Source: RSA11 sp965652565
GTDB lineage: Bacteria > Actinomycetota > Thermoleophilia > Solirubrobacterales > 70-9
Assembly (NCBI GenBank): GCA_965652565.1
Contig: CBFGWL010000039.1
Span: forward strand, 1 to 25,209
Length of the DNA: 25,209 bases
Direction of reading: 5' to 3'
The translations under genes were made by a program, and so were the position numbers. Numbering within the stretch: position 1 is the stretch's first letter; each line of letters opens with the position of its first letter. This document shows, piece after piece, positions 1 through 6,946 of the stretch. Under the pieces are notes generated by a model. The model was given only the letters and a program-made list of their open reading frames with translations. It was not told the DNA's origin and did no database searches.

Positions 1-260
1 TCGGCCTCGCGCCGGATCTCATCCTCGGTGATGGGCTTGCGCCAGTAGACGTCCCACGCGTTCGCGACAACGCCGAGGCCCCAGCCCAGGATCGGGAAGA
101 TCGGCCAGAAGTAGCCGGCCCCGGTCAGCGCCCAGATGGCCACCAGGATGACGTTGACGAGCACGTACATGAAGACGTGCGATTTGAAGTCGCGGCGCTT
201 GCGCAGGTTCTTGACGGCGAGCTCGCGAAGCGCGTCGTCGCTTCCGGAGGGCGTTGTCAT
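1..260 (-). CDS. 2TM domain-containing protein (3' part outside window)
   Basis: On the minus strand an ATG at 260-258 opens a frame that runs off the left edge, giving the first 86 residues. The product begins with a short charged stretch (MTTPSGSDDALRELAVKNL), then a basic KRRDFKSH segment, a hydrophobic helix (about residues 30-45), a tight turn with GYFWP, and a second hydrophobic stretch (about 48-63) ending in WDVYWRKP. This hydrophobic-turn-hydrophobic layout with the LRKRRDFKSHVFMYVLVN lead-in is typical of the small 2TM domain family, whose function is unknown; members are often fused to kinase or regulator domains. The C-terminus lies outside the window, so a fusion cannot be ruled out. 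It is divergent from the glycosyltransferase gene. Confidence 0.7.
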   Translation of the reverse strand, partial: MTTPSGSDDALRELAVKNLRKRRDFKSHVFMYVLVNVILVAIWALTGAGYFWPIFPILGWGLGVVANAWDVYWRKPITEDEIRREA

Positions 261-457
261 GCGCGGTTTCTACCACTCCGACGAAGCGCACAACCGGGAA
301 ACGCGCACCCCCTGCGCGCACGCCATCTCCACCGAACGTCGGCAGGCGGCTCTACGCCGAGGGTCCCGCCCTAACACCGCGCGCCCCTGATCGGGCACGG
401 GCCGCTCGGGCGCCCAGTAGCCGGGCAGGCCGCCGCGCTTGCGATCATCAACCAGCG
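261..457. other. Divergent intergenic region with repeat copy 1
   Basis: This 197-bp spacer separates the minus-strand 2TM gene from the plus-strand glycosyltransferase gene. Frames that read through it encode proline/arginine-rich sequence with no recognisable domain, so I see no gene in it. Its one notable content is copy 1 of the 42-bp direct repeat (370-411). It must also carry any promoters for the two divergent genes, but I found no convincing -35/-10 pair. Confidence 0.5.
370..411. repeat. 42-bp perfect direct repeat, copy 1
   Basis: Positions 370-411 are identical over 42 bases to 2129-2170. The match begins CCTAACACCGCGCGCCCCTG and ends GGGCCGCTCGGGC; it stops abruptly at both ends (mismatches at 369/2128 and 412/2171). 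Copy 1 lies upstream of the GT87 gene and copy 2 spans its stop codon. In copy 1 a GCGCCC (381-386) and a GGGCGC (408-413) could pair as a hairpin. No flanking similarity extends beyond the repeat, so this is not an ordinary gene duplication remnant. Confidence 0.9.
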
Positions 458-2149
458 ATGCCTGCGGCGGCGAGATGCCTGGCGATCCTCGGCGTCGCCG
501 CCGCGTTCGCGCTCGCCGGCGCGCCCGGAGCGCACGGGCAGGTCGCGCTGCCGGAGCCGGGCGCGATCGAGACCCCCGATGGCTACGACCTCTCCGCGCG
601 CGGCGCAGCGCGGATCGCCAACGGCGTGCCCGAGGTGCTCGAGGCGGCGGTCGGCGAGGGGCGCCTGACCCTCGGCGTGGAGGCCAAGCCCCCGACGCGC
701 TGGCAGCTCACCTACTTCGAGGACGGGCAGGCGGTCGTCCAGGTCCACGTCGACGGACGCACGGGCGAGGTGGTCGAGACCTGGACCGGCGATCAGGCCG
801 CGTGGGGGATGGCGCGCGGCTACCCGGAGCAGTTCGGGCACGCCCTCAACGCCCCGTACGTGTGGATCCCCCTGGCGGCGCTGTTCTTCTTCGTGCTCTT
901 CGACTGGCGCCGCCCGGCGCGGTGGGCGCACCTCGACCTGCTCGTCCTGCTCAGCTTCGGCGTGAGCCACGTCTTCTTCAACGACGGTGAGATCGGCAAG
1001 AGCGTGCCGCTCGCCTACCCGCCGTTGGCCTATCTGCTCGCGCGCATGCTGTGGGTCGGGTTCCGCGGCGGGGTGGGCTTGCGCCCGCGCGTGCCCACCC
1101 TCGCGCTCGCCGTCCTATGCCTCCTGCTGATCGGCTTTCGCGTCACCCTGAACGTGGTCGATTCGGGGGTGATCGACGTCGGCTATGCGGGCGTGATCGG
1201 CGCCGACCGGCTCGTGGAGGGCGAGCCCCTCTGGGGCGCGGAGGCGTTCCCCGAGGACAACCGCCGCGGAGACACCTACGGACCGGCCAACTACATCGCC
1301 TACGTGCCGTTCGAGCAGCTTTGGCCATGGAGCGGGAGCTGGGACGAGTTGCCGGCGGCGCACGCGGCGGCGGTCTTCTTCGACTTGGCCACGGTGCTCG
1401 GCCTCTTCGTCCTGGGCCTGCGCCTGCGGCGCGCCGATCGCCAGGCGGGTGTGCGCACCGGGCTCGTCCTCTCGTTCGCCTGGCTCGCCTACCCGTACAC
1501 CGCCTTCGCCCTGCAGTCGAACTCAAACGACGCCCTGGTGGGCGGGCTCATCGTCTGGGCGCTGGTCGCGTGGAGCGTGCCGGTCGCTCGGGGCGCCCTG
1601 CTCGCGCTCGCCGGGATGGTGAAGCTCGCCCCGCTCGCCCTCGCGCCGCTGTTCGTGACGGGCGCGCGCGGGCTGCGCGAGCGCCTGCGCGTTCCGGCGC
1701 GGATGCGGGCGCTTGCGGGTCCCGCGCTCGCAGCGCTCGCTTTCACGGCGGTGACGCTCGCGTTGCTTTTGATCCCGGCGGCCGATCCCGGGCTCGCCAC
1801 CTTCTGGGAGCGCACGGTGGAGAACCAGCTCGACCGCGAGAGCCCCTTCAGCGTGTGGGGGCAGCTCGACGGGTGGGAGTGGCCGCAGCGCGCGGTGCTC
1901 GCGGCCGCGGCGCTGCTCGCCCTGGCGCTCGCGCTCGTGCCGGCGCGCCGGACGCTCGCCCAGTCAGCCGCGCTTGCCGCGGCGGTGCTGATCGCGCTGC
2001 AGCTCGCGGTCGACCATTGGTTCTACCTCTACATCCCGTGGTTCTGCGGGCTCGTTTTCGCCGGGCTCGCGGGCGCCGCTGGAGCGCCCGCGAGCGTTCC
2101 GGCTCAACGAGTGGCGGAGCGCGCCCCGCCTAACACCGCGCGCCCCTGA
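458..2149 (+). CDS. Membrane glycosyltransferase, GT87/DUF2029-like, with N-terminal PepSY-like domain
   Basis: This 563-residue protein starts with a signal-like hydrophobic segment (residues 1-28, ending AHG). A periplasmic-type segment follows (about 35-125) whose QLTYFEDGQAVVQVHVDGRT core ending in GEVVETW resembles PepSY domains. The rest is a polytopic membrane protein of about nine or more hydrophobic helices, with an acidic loop (LWGAEAFPEDNRRGDTYGPANYI) and a VKLAPLALAPLF motif. These are features of GT-C-fold family 87 polyprenol-phosphate-dependent (manno)syltransferases, which act on the outer face of the membrane. Donor and acceptor cannot be told. I chose the ATG at 458 because it gives a clean N-terminal hydrophobic segment; the open frame begins at 254 but that part is low-complexity. 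There is no clear ribosome binding site. The stop codon lies inside repeat copy 2. Confidence 0.7.
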   Translation: MPAAARCLAILGVAAAFALAGAPGAHGQVALPEPGAIETPDGYDLSARGAARIANGVPEVLEAAVGEGRLTLGVEAKPPTRWQLTYFEDGQAVVQVHVDGRTGEVVETWTGDQAAWGMARGYPEQFGHALNAPYVWIPLAALFFFVLFDWRRPARWAHLDLLVLLSFGVSHVFFNDGEIGKSVPLAYPPLAYLLARMLWVGFRGGVGLRPRVPTLALAVLCLLLIGFRVTLNVVDSGVIDVGYAGVIGADRLVEGEPLWGAEAFPEDNRRGDTYGPANYIAYVPFEQLWPWSGSWDELPAAHAAAVFFDLATVLGLFVLGLRLRRADRQAGVRTGLVLSFAWLAYPYTAFALQSNSNDALVGGLIVWALVAWSVPVARGALLALAGMVKLAPLALAPLFVTGARGLRERLRVPARMRALAGPALAALAFTAVTLALLLIPAADPGLATFWERTVENQLDRESPFSVWGQLDGWEWPQRAVLAAAALLALALALVPARRTLAQSAALAAAVLIALQLAVDHWFYLYIPWFCGLVFAGLAGAAGAPASVPAQRVAERAPPNTARP

Positions 2150-2170
2150 TCGGGCACGGGCCGCTCGGGC
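2129..2170. repeat. 42-bp perfect direct repeat, copy 2
   Basis: Identical over 42 bases to 370-411, in the same orientation, 1,759 bp downstream. It contains the last codons and the TGA stop of the GT87 gene (2147-2149), so the last residues (NTARP) are encoded by the repeat. In copy 1 the same bases are non-coding. Recombination between the copies would delete exactly the glycosyltransferase gene. Confidence 0.9.
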
Positions 2171-2280
2171 CGGAGCGCACGGTGACCGGCGAGGTGTCGC
2201 TCACCCGGCACCACGAAACGGTTGCATCGCAGCCCGGCGGGGCGTTAGCGTCATCCCGACGGGTAACCCCGCGGGGGGCG

Positions 2281-2287
2281 GGAGGAG
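2281..2287 (+). promoter_or_regulatory. Shine-Dalgarno GGAGGAG for the delta-60 gene
   Basis: GGAGGAG sits 5 bases before the ATG at 2293 but only 2 bases before the ATG at 2290. The spacing favours the second ATG of the ATGATG pair. Confidence 0.7.
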
Positions 2288-2292
2288 AGATG

Positions 2293-3531
2293 ATGAAGAC
2301 CTATATCGGCGGGCGCGTTGGCCTGCTCGCGCTGCTCGCGTGCGCGGGAACCGGGGCGCTGCTCGCCAGCAGCACGGCGTGGGGCGCGTTCGGCAACCAG
2401 GGCAAGGTGGTCACGCCGATCGGCGGCACGGCCGCCGCGAGTGATGTGGTGATCACGCGCGATCGCAAGATCGCGGTGACCGGCCGATCGACCCTGAGCG
2501 GGACGTTCGACTTCACGACGGTGCGCTACCGCCGCAACGGCAACCCGGACAACTCGTTCGGCGCGGCCGGGATTCGGACGGACGATCTCGGCGGGTTCGA
2601 GACCGCGGACGCGGTCATCGCCCTGCCGAGCGGCAAGCTCGTGGTCGCCGGCACGCACTCCACCCTCGACCGCGGAGTGCTCCTGCGCTACCGCAAGAAC
2701 GGGAGCCTCGACCCGTCCTTCTCGGGCGACGGGCGCGCGTTCCTGGATCCTCCCGACCCGGTCTCGTTCGAGGCCGCCGTTCGCCAGCCCGACGGCAAGA
2801 TCGTCGTGGTCGGCGCGATCGCGGACGACATCCTGATCACCCGCTGGCGCCCCAATGGCCAGCTCGATCAGGACTTCGCCAACAACGGCATCCAGAGGGT
2901 GTCGTTCGAGGATGCGAACTACGCGCAGGGGGTCACCATGCAAGGGCGCAAGATCGTCGTTGTCGGAGCGACCGCGTCGGGGCTGATGGGCGATCCCTCC
3001 CGGCCTGTGGTCGTCAGGCTGCGGCCGAACGGCAAGTTCGACAAGACGTTCGCGGGGAATGGGCGGAAGCGCATCGTGATGCCCGAGAGCGCCGAACTCA
3101 AAGACGTGGTGGCGCGCGGCAAGCGCATCGTCGGCGCCGGCGACATGCTCGCTGGGTTGAGCCGCCGCCCGCTGCTGATCGCCCTGAACAACCGGGGCGG
3201 ATTCGATCGCAAGTTCGCTGGAAAGGGCAAGCGGGTCTACTCGTACGGCGCGCATGTCCAGGCGGAGGCGATCGCCTTCCAGGGCCGCAAGCTGGTGATC
3301 GCCGGTCAGCGCCGTGCGCCGCTCACCCACTACTTCGTAGCGCGGTTCACGGCGCGCGGGAAGCGCGACAACAGCTTCTCGGGCAACGGCTTCCGGATGA
3401 CCGATTGGGGGCAGCCCTCGGCCGCGCTCGCGCTGGCGGTCCAGCGCGATAAGAAGCTCGTCGTCGCCGGGACGACCGACGACGCCGTGGCCGTCGCGCG
3501 CTATCGCCCGAACGGAGCGCTCGACAAGTAA
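2293..3531 (+). CDS. Secreted delta-60 repeat protein, seven repeats
   Basis: The 412-residue product begins with a Sec signal peptide (residues 1-31: basic MKTYIGGR, hydrophobic LLALLACAGTGALL, cleavage near TAWGA). The mature part is seven copies of a 52-58-residue repeat of the delta-60 type: FG..G followed by a DxKIVVxG strand and an [AV]RYRPNGxLD ending. The conserved Asp of NGxLD falls at residues 86, 140, 192, 250, 305, 359 and 411. The chain starts with the FGNQGKVV half (residue 33) and ends right after NGALDK, so exactly seven full repeats are present with no leftover. The family is predicted to form beta-propeller-like folds on the cell surface; its function is unknown. The start follows the strong Shine-Dalgarno at 2281; the ATG at 2290 is an alternative. 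Confidence 0.88.
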   Translation: MKTYIGGRVGLLALLACAGTGALLASSTAWGAFGNQGKVVTPIGGTAAASDVVITRDRKIAVTGRSTLSGTFDFTTVRYRRNGNPDNSFGAAGIRTDDLGGFETADAVIALPSGKLVVAGTHSTLDRGVLLRYRKNGSLDPSFSGDGRAFLDPPDPVSFEAAVRQPDGKIVVVGAIADDILITRWRPNGQLDQDFANNGIQRVSFEDANYAQGVTMQGRKIVVVGATASGLMGDPSRPVVVRLRPNGKFDKTFAGNGRKRIVMPESAELKDVVARGKRIVGAGDMLAGLSRRPLLIALNNRGGFDRKFAGKGKRVYSYGAHVQAEAIAFQGRKLVIAGQRRAPLTHYFVARFTARGKRDNSFSGNGFRMTDWGQPSAALALAVQRDKKLVVAGTTDDAVAVARYRPNGALDK

Positions 3532-3570
3532 CCGGGCAAGACAATCGGGCTTGCCATCCTCGGGTGGCGA

Positions 3571-4764
3571 ATGTCCGTCTATCTCCGCATCCTGCGCACG
3601 CCTGGCGTCGCCGTCCTCGTGGCGTCGACGCTGCTCGGCCGTATGCCGATCGGCATCAACGGACTCGCCGTGCTGCTGTACGTGCGCGAGGCGACGGGCT
3701 CGTTCGGCTCGGCCGGTCTGGTCACCGGTGCGCTGGCGCTGGGCAGCGCCATCGGCGCGCCCTTGCAGGGCCGGGTGGTCGATCGCTACGGGCCGGGGTA
3801 CCTGTTGCCGCTGGCCACGGTGCACGCGGTGGGCCTGCTCTCGATCTGGGCGCTCGGCGCCGCCGGAGCGCCGATCGCAGCGCTCGCCGGCGTGGCCGCG
3901 ATCGCGGGCGCGGGGGTGCCGCCGACCTCGTCGGTACTCCGCTCGCGCTGGCCCTACGTGTTGGGCGAGGACCCCCGGCTGATCTCGGGCGCGTACGCGC
4001 TCGACTCGGTGATGATCGAGACGATCTTCGTCGCCGGCCCGCTCGTCGTGGCGGCGATCGTGACCGCGGTCGGGGCCCAGGCCGCCCTGGCCGTGTCGGC
4101 CGCGATCGGCCTGGGCGGGACGTTCTGGTTCGTGCTTGCGATCCGCCGCCATCCCGGCCCGGCGCCCGACCGCCGCCGACCCGCGTTCGGCCTCGGGCCG
4201 CTTGCCTCGCCGGGTCTGCGCACGCTCGTGATCGCGAGTCTGCCCGTGGGCTTTTGCCTGGGCTCGATCGAGGTGACCCTGCCTGCGTTCAGCGATGCGA
4301 AGGGTGAACCGGCGCTCGCGGGGGTGCTGCTCGCGGTCTGGTCGGCGGCGAGCGGGGTGGGCGGCCTGCTCTACGGAGCGCACGCGAGCCGTTGGCCGCT
4401 CACCGAGATGCACGTGCGCTTCGCCGCGCTCTTCCCGCTCGCCTGCGTGCCGATGCTCTTCGCCGTCTCGCCGCTCACGATGGTGCCCCTGGTGATCCTT
4501 GCCGGCCTGCCGATCGCGCCGCTCATTGCCTCGCGCAACCAGCTGGTCGGCGACGTGACGCCGGAGGGCACCGCGGCCGAGGCGTTCACCTGGCCGCTCA
4601 CGGCGCTCGTCACGGGCGTGTCCGCCGGCGTCGCGGTCGCCGGTTCACTCGCCGAGGAGTTCGGCTGGGCCGCACCGGTGGTCGCGGGCGCGGCGCTTGC
4701 AGCGGCGGGCGCGGTGCTCGTCGTCTTCCAGCGCGGGCGCCTGGAAGCGGCGCGGGCGGGCTGA
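3571..4764 (+). CDS. MFS transporter
   Basis: This 397-residue protein has about twelve hydrophobic helices. The loop between helices 2 and 3 carries GRVVDRYGP, an MFS motif A-like sequence, after the glycine-rich helix ALALGSAIGAPLQ. A basic cytoplasmic loop (IRRHPGPAPDRRRP, about residues 190-205) separates the two six-helix halves. The last helices are alanine/glycine rich and the protein ends in a short basic tail. It is of the short actinobacterial YfcJ/Bcr-like kind often labelled as an efflux permease, but the substrate cannot be inferred. The ATG at 3571 follows a weak GGGTGG. The gene lies 39 bp after the delta-60 gene and is followed by a terminator-like hairpin, so it may share a transcript with the former. 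Confidence 0.82.
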   Translation: MSVYLRILRTPGVAVLVASTLLGRMPIGINGLAVLLYVREATGSFGSAGLVTGALALGSAIGAPLQGRVVDRYGPGYLLPLATVHAVGLLSIWALGAAGAPIAALAGVAAIAGAGVPPTSSVLRSRWPYVLGEDPRLISGAYALDSVMIETIFVAGPLVVAAIVTAVGAQAALAVSAAIGLGGTFWFVLAIRRHPGPAPDRRRPAFGLGPLASPGLRTLVIASLPVGFCLGSIEVTLPAFSDAKGEPALAGVLLAVWSAASGVGGLLYGAHASRWPLTEMHVRFAALFPLACVPMLFAVSPLTMVPLVILAGLPIAPLIASRNQLVGDVTPEGTAAEAFTWPLTALVTGVSAGVAVAGSLAEEFGWAAPVVAGAALAAAGAVLVVFQRGRLEAARAG

Positions 4765-4772
4765 GCGGCCGG

Positions 4773-4804
4773 CGCCGCCGGCTCGGCCGCCGGCGATGAG
4801 TTTT
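4773..4804 (+). terminator. Possible intrinsic terminator after the MFS gene
   Basis: Arms CGCCGCCGGC (4773-4782) and GCCGCCGGCG (4786-4795) can pair over 10 bp with one mismatch around a TCG loop. They start 8 bases after the MFS stop codon, and TTTT follows at 4801-4804 after a five-base gap. The T tract is short and offset, so this is a plausible but imperfect terminator. Confidence 0.45.
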
Positions 4805-4844
4805 CGCTCCGCGGGGCGTCTAGGAATATGTGATCCCAGGCCGT

Positions 4845-4849
4845 GGAGG
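4845..4849 (+). promoter_or_regulatory. Shine-Dalgarno GGAGG for the SDR-like gene
   Basis: GGAGG is 6 bases before the ATG at 4856 and 3 before the ATG at 4853. The spacing favours 4856 as the true start. Confidence 0.65.
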
Positions 4850-4855
4850 TCGATG

Positions 4856-5608
4856 ATGCTGCTTGAGGGGAAGAACGCCGTTGTCTACGGCGCCGGGACG
4901 ATCAGCGGTGCGGTCGCCGAGGGCTTCGCGCGCGAGGGCGCGCGGGTGTTCGTTGCGAGCCGCGGCGCCGAGCGACTTGCAGCGCTTGCCGAGCGAATCC
5001 GCGCGGCGGGCGGGCAGGTCGAAACCGCTCAGCTCGACGCATTGGACGAGCGCGCCGTCGATGAGCATGTCGAGCAGGTCGTGCGCGAGGCGGGCTCGCT
5101 CGACATCTCGTTCAACGCGATCAACCACAACGACGTGCAGGGCAAGCCGCTCTGGGAGATGTCCCTGGCGGATTTCGAGGCGCCGGTGGTCACCGGCCTG
5201 CGCACGTGCTTCATCACCTGGCGCGCCGCGACCCGGCAGATGATCCGCCAGGGCGGCGGGGTGATCATCAACTTCGGAGGCGAGGGACCGCCGATGCGTG
5301 ACTGGTATCTCGGCGGACTGCAGGCCGGCTTGGACGTGCTCGAAACGATGCGCCGCCAGCTCGCGACCGAGGCGGGCGAGCACGGCGTGCGCGTGGTCAC
5401 GATGCGCACGGGCGGAATCCCCGAGGGCATCCCCGACGACTTCGCGGGCAAGCCGGCGATCGAGGAGTCGATCGTGAACGCCACGCTGCTCGGGCGGGCG
5501 GCGACGCGCAAGGACGTGGGCGACGTAGCCGCGTTCATCGCCTCCGACAAGGCGAGCACGATGACGGCCGCGACCGTGAACGTGAGCTGCGGGTCCCTGA
5601 TCGACTGA
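4856..5608 (+). CDS. SDR-family protein lacking the canonical catalytic residues
   Basis: The 250-residue product has the Rossmann layout of short-chain dehydrogenases: a beta-alpha-beta start with YGAGTISGA (residues 11-19) where classical members have TGxxxGIG, a second strand ending VFVASRG, and the usual length and C-terminal VNVSCGSLID. The active site does not fit. At the NNAG position it has FNAIN. Where the catalytic Ser is expected after the VIIN strand it has Gly142. An ungapped alignment of the following helix puts Leu155 and Leu159 at the Tyr and Lys of YxxxK, and the Asn of the preceding helix is Thr113. A nearby Tyr151 exists but has no Lys four residues later. It could be a divergent reductase, closer to the FabI style at the nucleotide motif, or a non-catalytic member. 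It is convergent with the next MFS gene. Confidence 0.82.
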   Translation: MLLEGKNAVVYGAGTISGAVAEGFAREGARVFVASRGAERLAALAERIRAAGGQVETAQLDALDERAVDEHVEQVVREAGSLDISFNAINHNDVQGKPLWEMSLADFEAPVVTGLRTCFITWRAATRQMIRQGGGVIINFGGEGPPMRDWYLGGLQAGLDVLETMRRQLATEAGEHGVRVVTMRTGGIPEGIPDDFAGKPAIEESIVNATLLGRAATRKDVGDVAAFIASDKASTMTAATVNVSCGSLID

Positions 5609-5616
5609 GGGGCCGC

Positions 5617-6846
5617 TCAGCGCGGGTGGCGTGCCGCGAGGCGCCAGGCGAGGGGGACAACCAGCAGCACGGTGAAACCCAGGACCGCCATCGGCAGCGC
5701 GGACTCGCCGGTCGCGTCGCGCAACAGGCCGGCGATCGCGGGCCCGGCCGCAGCGACGAGATAGCTGGCCGTGAAACCCACGCCGGTGAGGGCCGCCGCC
5801 TGCGAGGGATTTGGCGAGTGGTCCACCGGCAGGGTGAGTGCGAGCGCGAAGGAGCCGCCGGAGCCGAACCCCAGTGCGCACACCCAGACGATCGGGGCGA
5901 CGTCGGTGGCGAGCCCGACCGCGACCAAGCCCAGCGCCCCGACCGCGAGCACCACCGCCATCGTGCGGCCGCGTAGGCGTGGCGTGCGCGCGAGCGCGGG
6001 CAGCAGCGCGCCCGGTGTCTGGACCGCGAAAAAGAGCGCGAGCAGCGCGACCGCGGTGCCCTCGCTGTAGCCGGCGTCCTCATACGTCGCGCTCAGCCAC
6101 GCAAGCGGCACGTAAAAGGTGAGCGAGATCGCGGAGAGGATGACCATGATGCGCGCGGCGAGGCCGCGGTCGACGTCGCTCAGGCCCAGGCCGCGCGGCG
6201 CGCCCTGTTCGTGGATGGAGATTCCCGCGCGTCGGCCGAGCACGATCCAGATCACCACCGCCGGCACGGCGAGCGCGCCCCAGACCGCCAATCCGGCGCG
6301 CCAGTCGCCGCCGAAGAGGTTTGATGCCGGCACCGTCACGGCCGCGCCGAGCAGCGCGCCGGCGTGCAGGCCGATCGTGAACAGGCCCGTGGGCGAGCCA
6401 GGCGCGTGGGCGAAGTAGGCCTTGACGATCGGCGGCACGAGAGCCTGCACGATCGCGATGCCGACCCCGATCGAAAGCGTGACGACCATGAAAGCGGCCG
6501 GCCCGAAGCCCAGACCGCGGGCAGCGCTTGCGATCCCGATCAGTGCGAGCCCGCCCACCACTGTGCGCTCAACTCCTATGCGCCGCGCGATCGGCGCCCC
6601 GAGCGTGGCGAAGATCCCCAAGCACGCCGCGGGCAGCGTGGTGAGCACCCCAGCGGAAAATCCACTGAGACCAAGCGCGTTTTGGATGTCGGTGAGCTCG
6701 GCCGAGACCGAGGACAGCGCCGGCCGCAGGTTGATCGCAGCGAGGAAGAGGGCTGCGAGGATCAGCGCGGGGGAGACCCGGGGTGCGCCGCCGTCGGTTT
6801 CAGCAGCTTCGCGCAGGGAGGGAGTGGGCTGGGGGGCGGCGCTCAT
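5617..6846 (-). CDS. CynX/NimT-type MFS transporter
   Basis: This 409-residue, twelve-helix membrane protein carries the hallmark first-helix sequence AAINLRPALSSVSAEL (about residues 36-51), which is characteristic of the CynX/NimT group of the major facilitator superfamily. The group includes the cyanate-linked CynX and the 2-nitroimidazole exporter NimT, but most members have no known substrate. Helix 2 continues into GIFATLGAPIARRIGVERT, the motif A region. The halves are joined by a hydrophilic loop with EQGAPRGLGLSDVDRG near residue 215. The ATG at 6846-6844 is preceded by only a weak AGGCGG. It converges on the SDR-like gene with an 8-bp gap and diverges from glutamate dehydrogenase across a 100-bp region that holds a nested dyad. 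Confidence 0.85.
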   Translation of the reverse strand: MSAAPQPTPSLREAAETDGGAPRVSPALILAALFLAAINLRPALSSVSAELTDIQNALGLSGFSAGVLTTLPAACLGIFATLGAPIARRIGVERTVVGGLALIGIASAARGLGFGPAAFMVVTLSIGVGIAIVQALVPPIVKAYFAHAPGSPTGLFTIGLHAGALLGAAVTVPASNLFGGDWRAGLAVWGALAVPAVVIWIVLGRRAGISIHEQGAPRGLGLSDVDRGLAARIMVILSAISLTFYVPLAWLSATYEDAGYSEGTAVALLALFFAVQTPGALLPALARTPRLRGRTMAVVLAVGALGLVAVGLATDVAPIVWVCALGFGSGGSFALALTLPVDHSPNPSQAAALTGVGFTASYLVAAAGPAIAGLLRDATGESALPMAVLGFTVLLVVPLAWRLAARHPR

Positions 6847-6861
6847 GCGACCGCCTAGTGT

Positions 6862-6932
6862 GGCGATCGTCGGAAACTGACCTCAGCCCGCCCACTTGTC
6901 ACGCTGAGGGCGCGGAAGTTGTGACGATCGCC
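6862..6932. promoter_or_regulatory. Nested, nearly concentric inverted repeats between MFS and GDH genes
   Basis: GGCGATCGTC (6862-6871) is the exact reverse complement of GACGATCGCC (6923-6932). Inside it AACT (6875-6878) pairs with AGTT (6917-6920), and CCTCAGC (6881-6887) pairs with GCTGAGG (6903-6909). The centres of the outer and inner dyads differ by only 2 bp. The right arm ends 14 bases before the GDH start. It may be an operator pair for a dimeric regulator or a stem-loop in the GDH leader; the sequence alone does not decide. Confidence 0.55.
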
Positions 6933-6946
6933 CATAGAGCGCGCAA

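Noticed and set aside
254..457. Upstream extension of the GT87 frame to 254
   Set aside because: The added residues are Pro/Arg/Ala-rich and would hide the signal-like segment. Part of it is the 42-bp repeat.
2251..4413. Long minus-strand open frame (720 codons) across the delta-60 and MFS genes
   Set aside because: The translation is arginine/histidine-rich without any domain, and the plus strand holds two clear genes with Shine-Dalgarno or family motifs. It is a high-GC antisense shadow.
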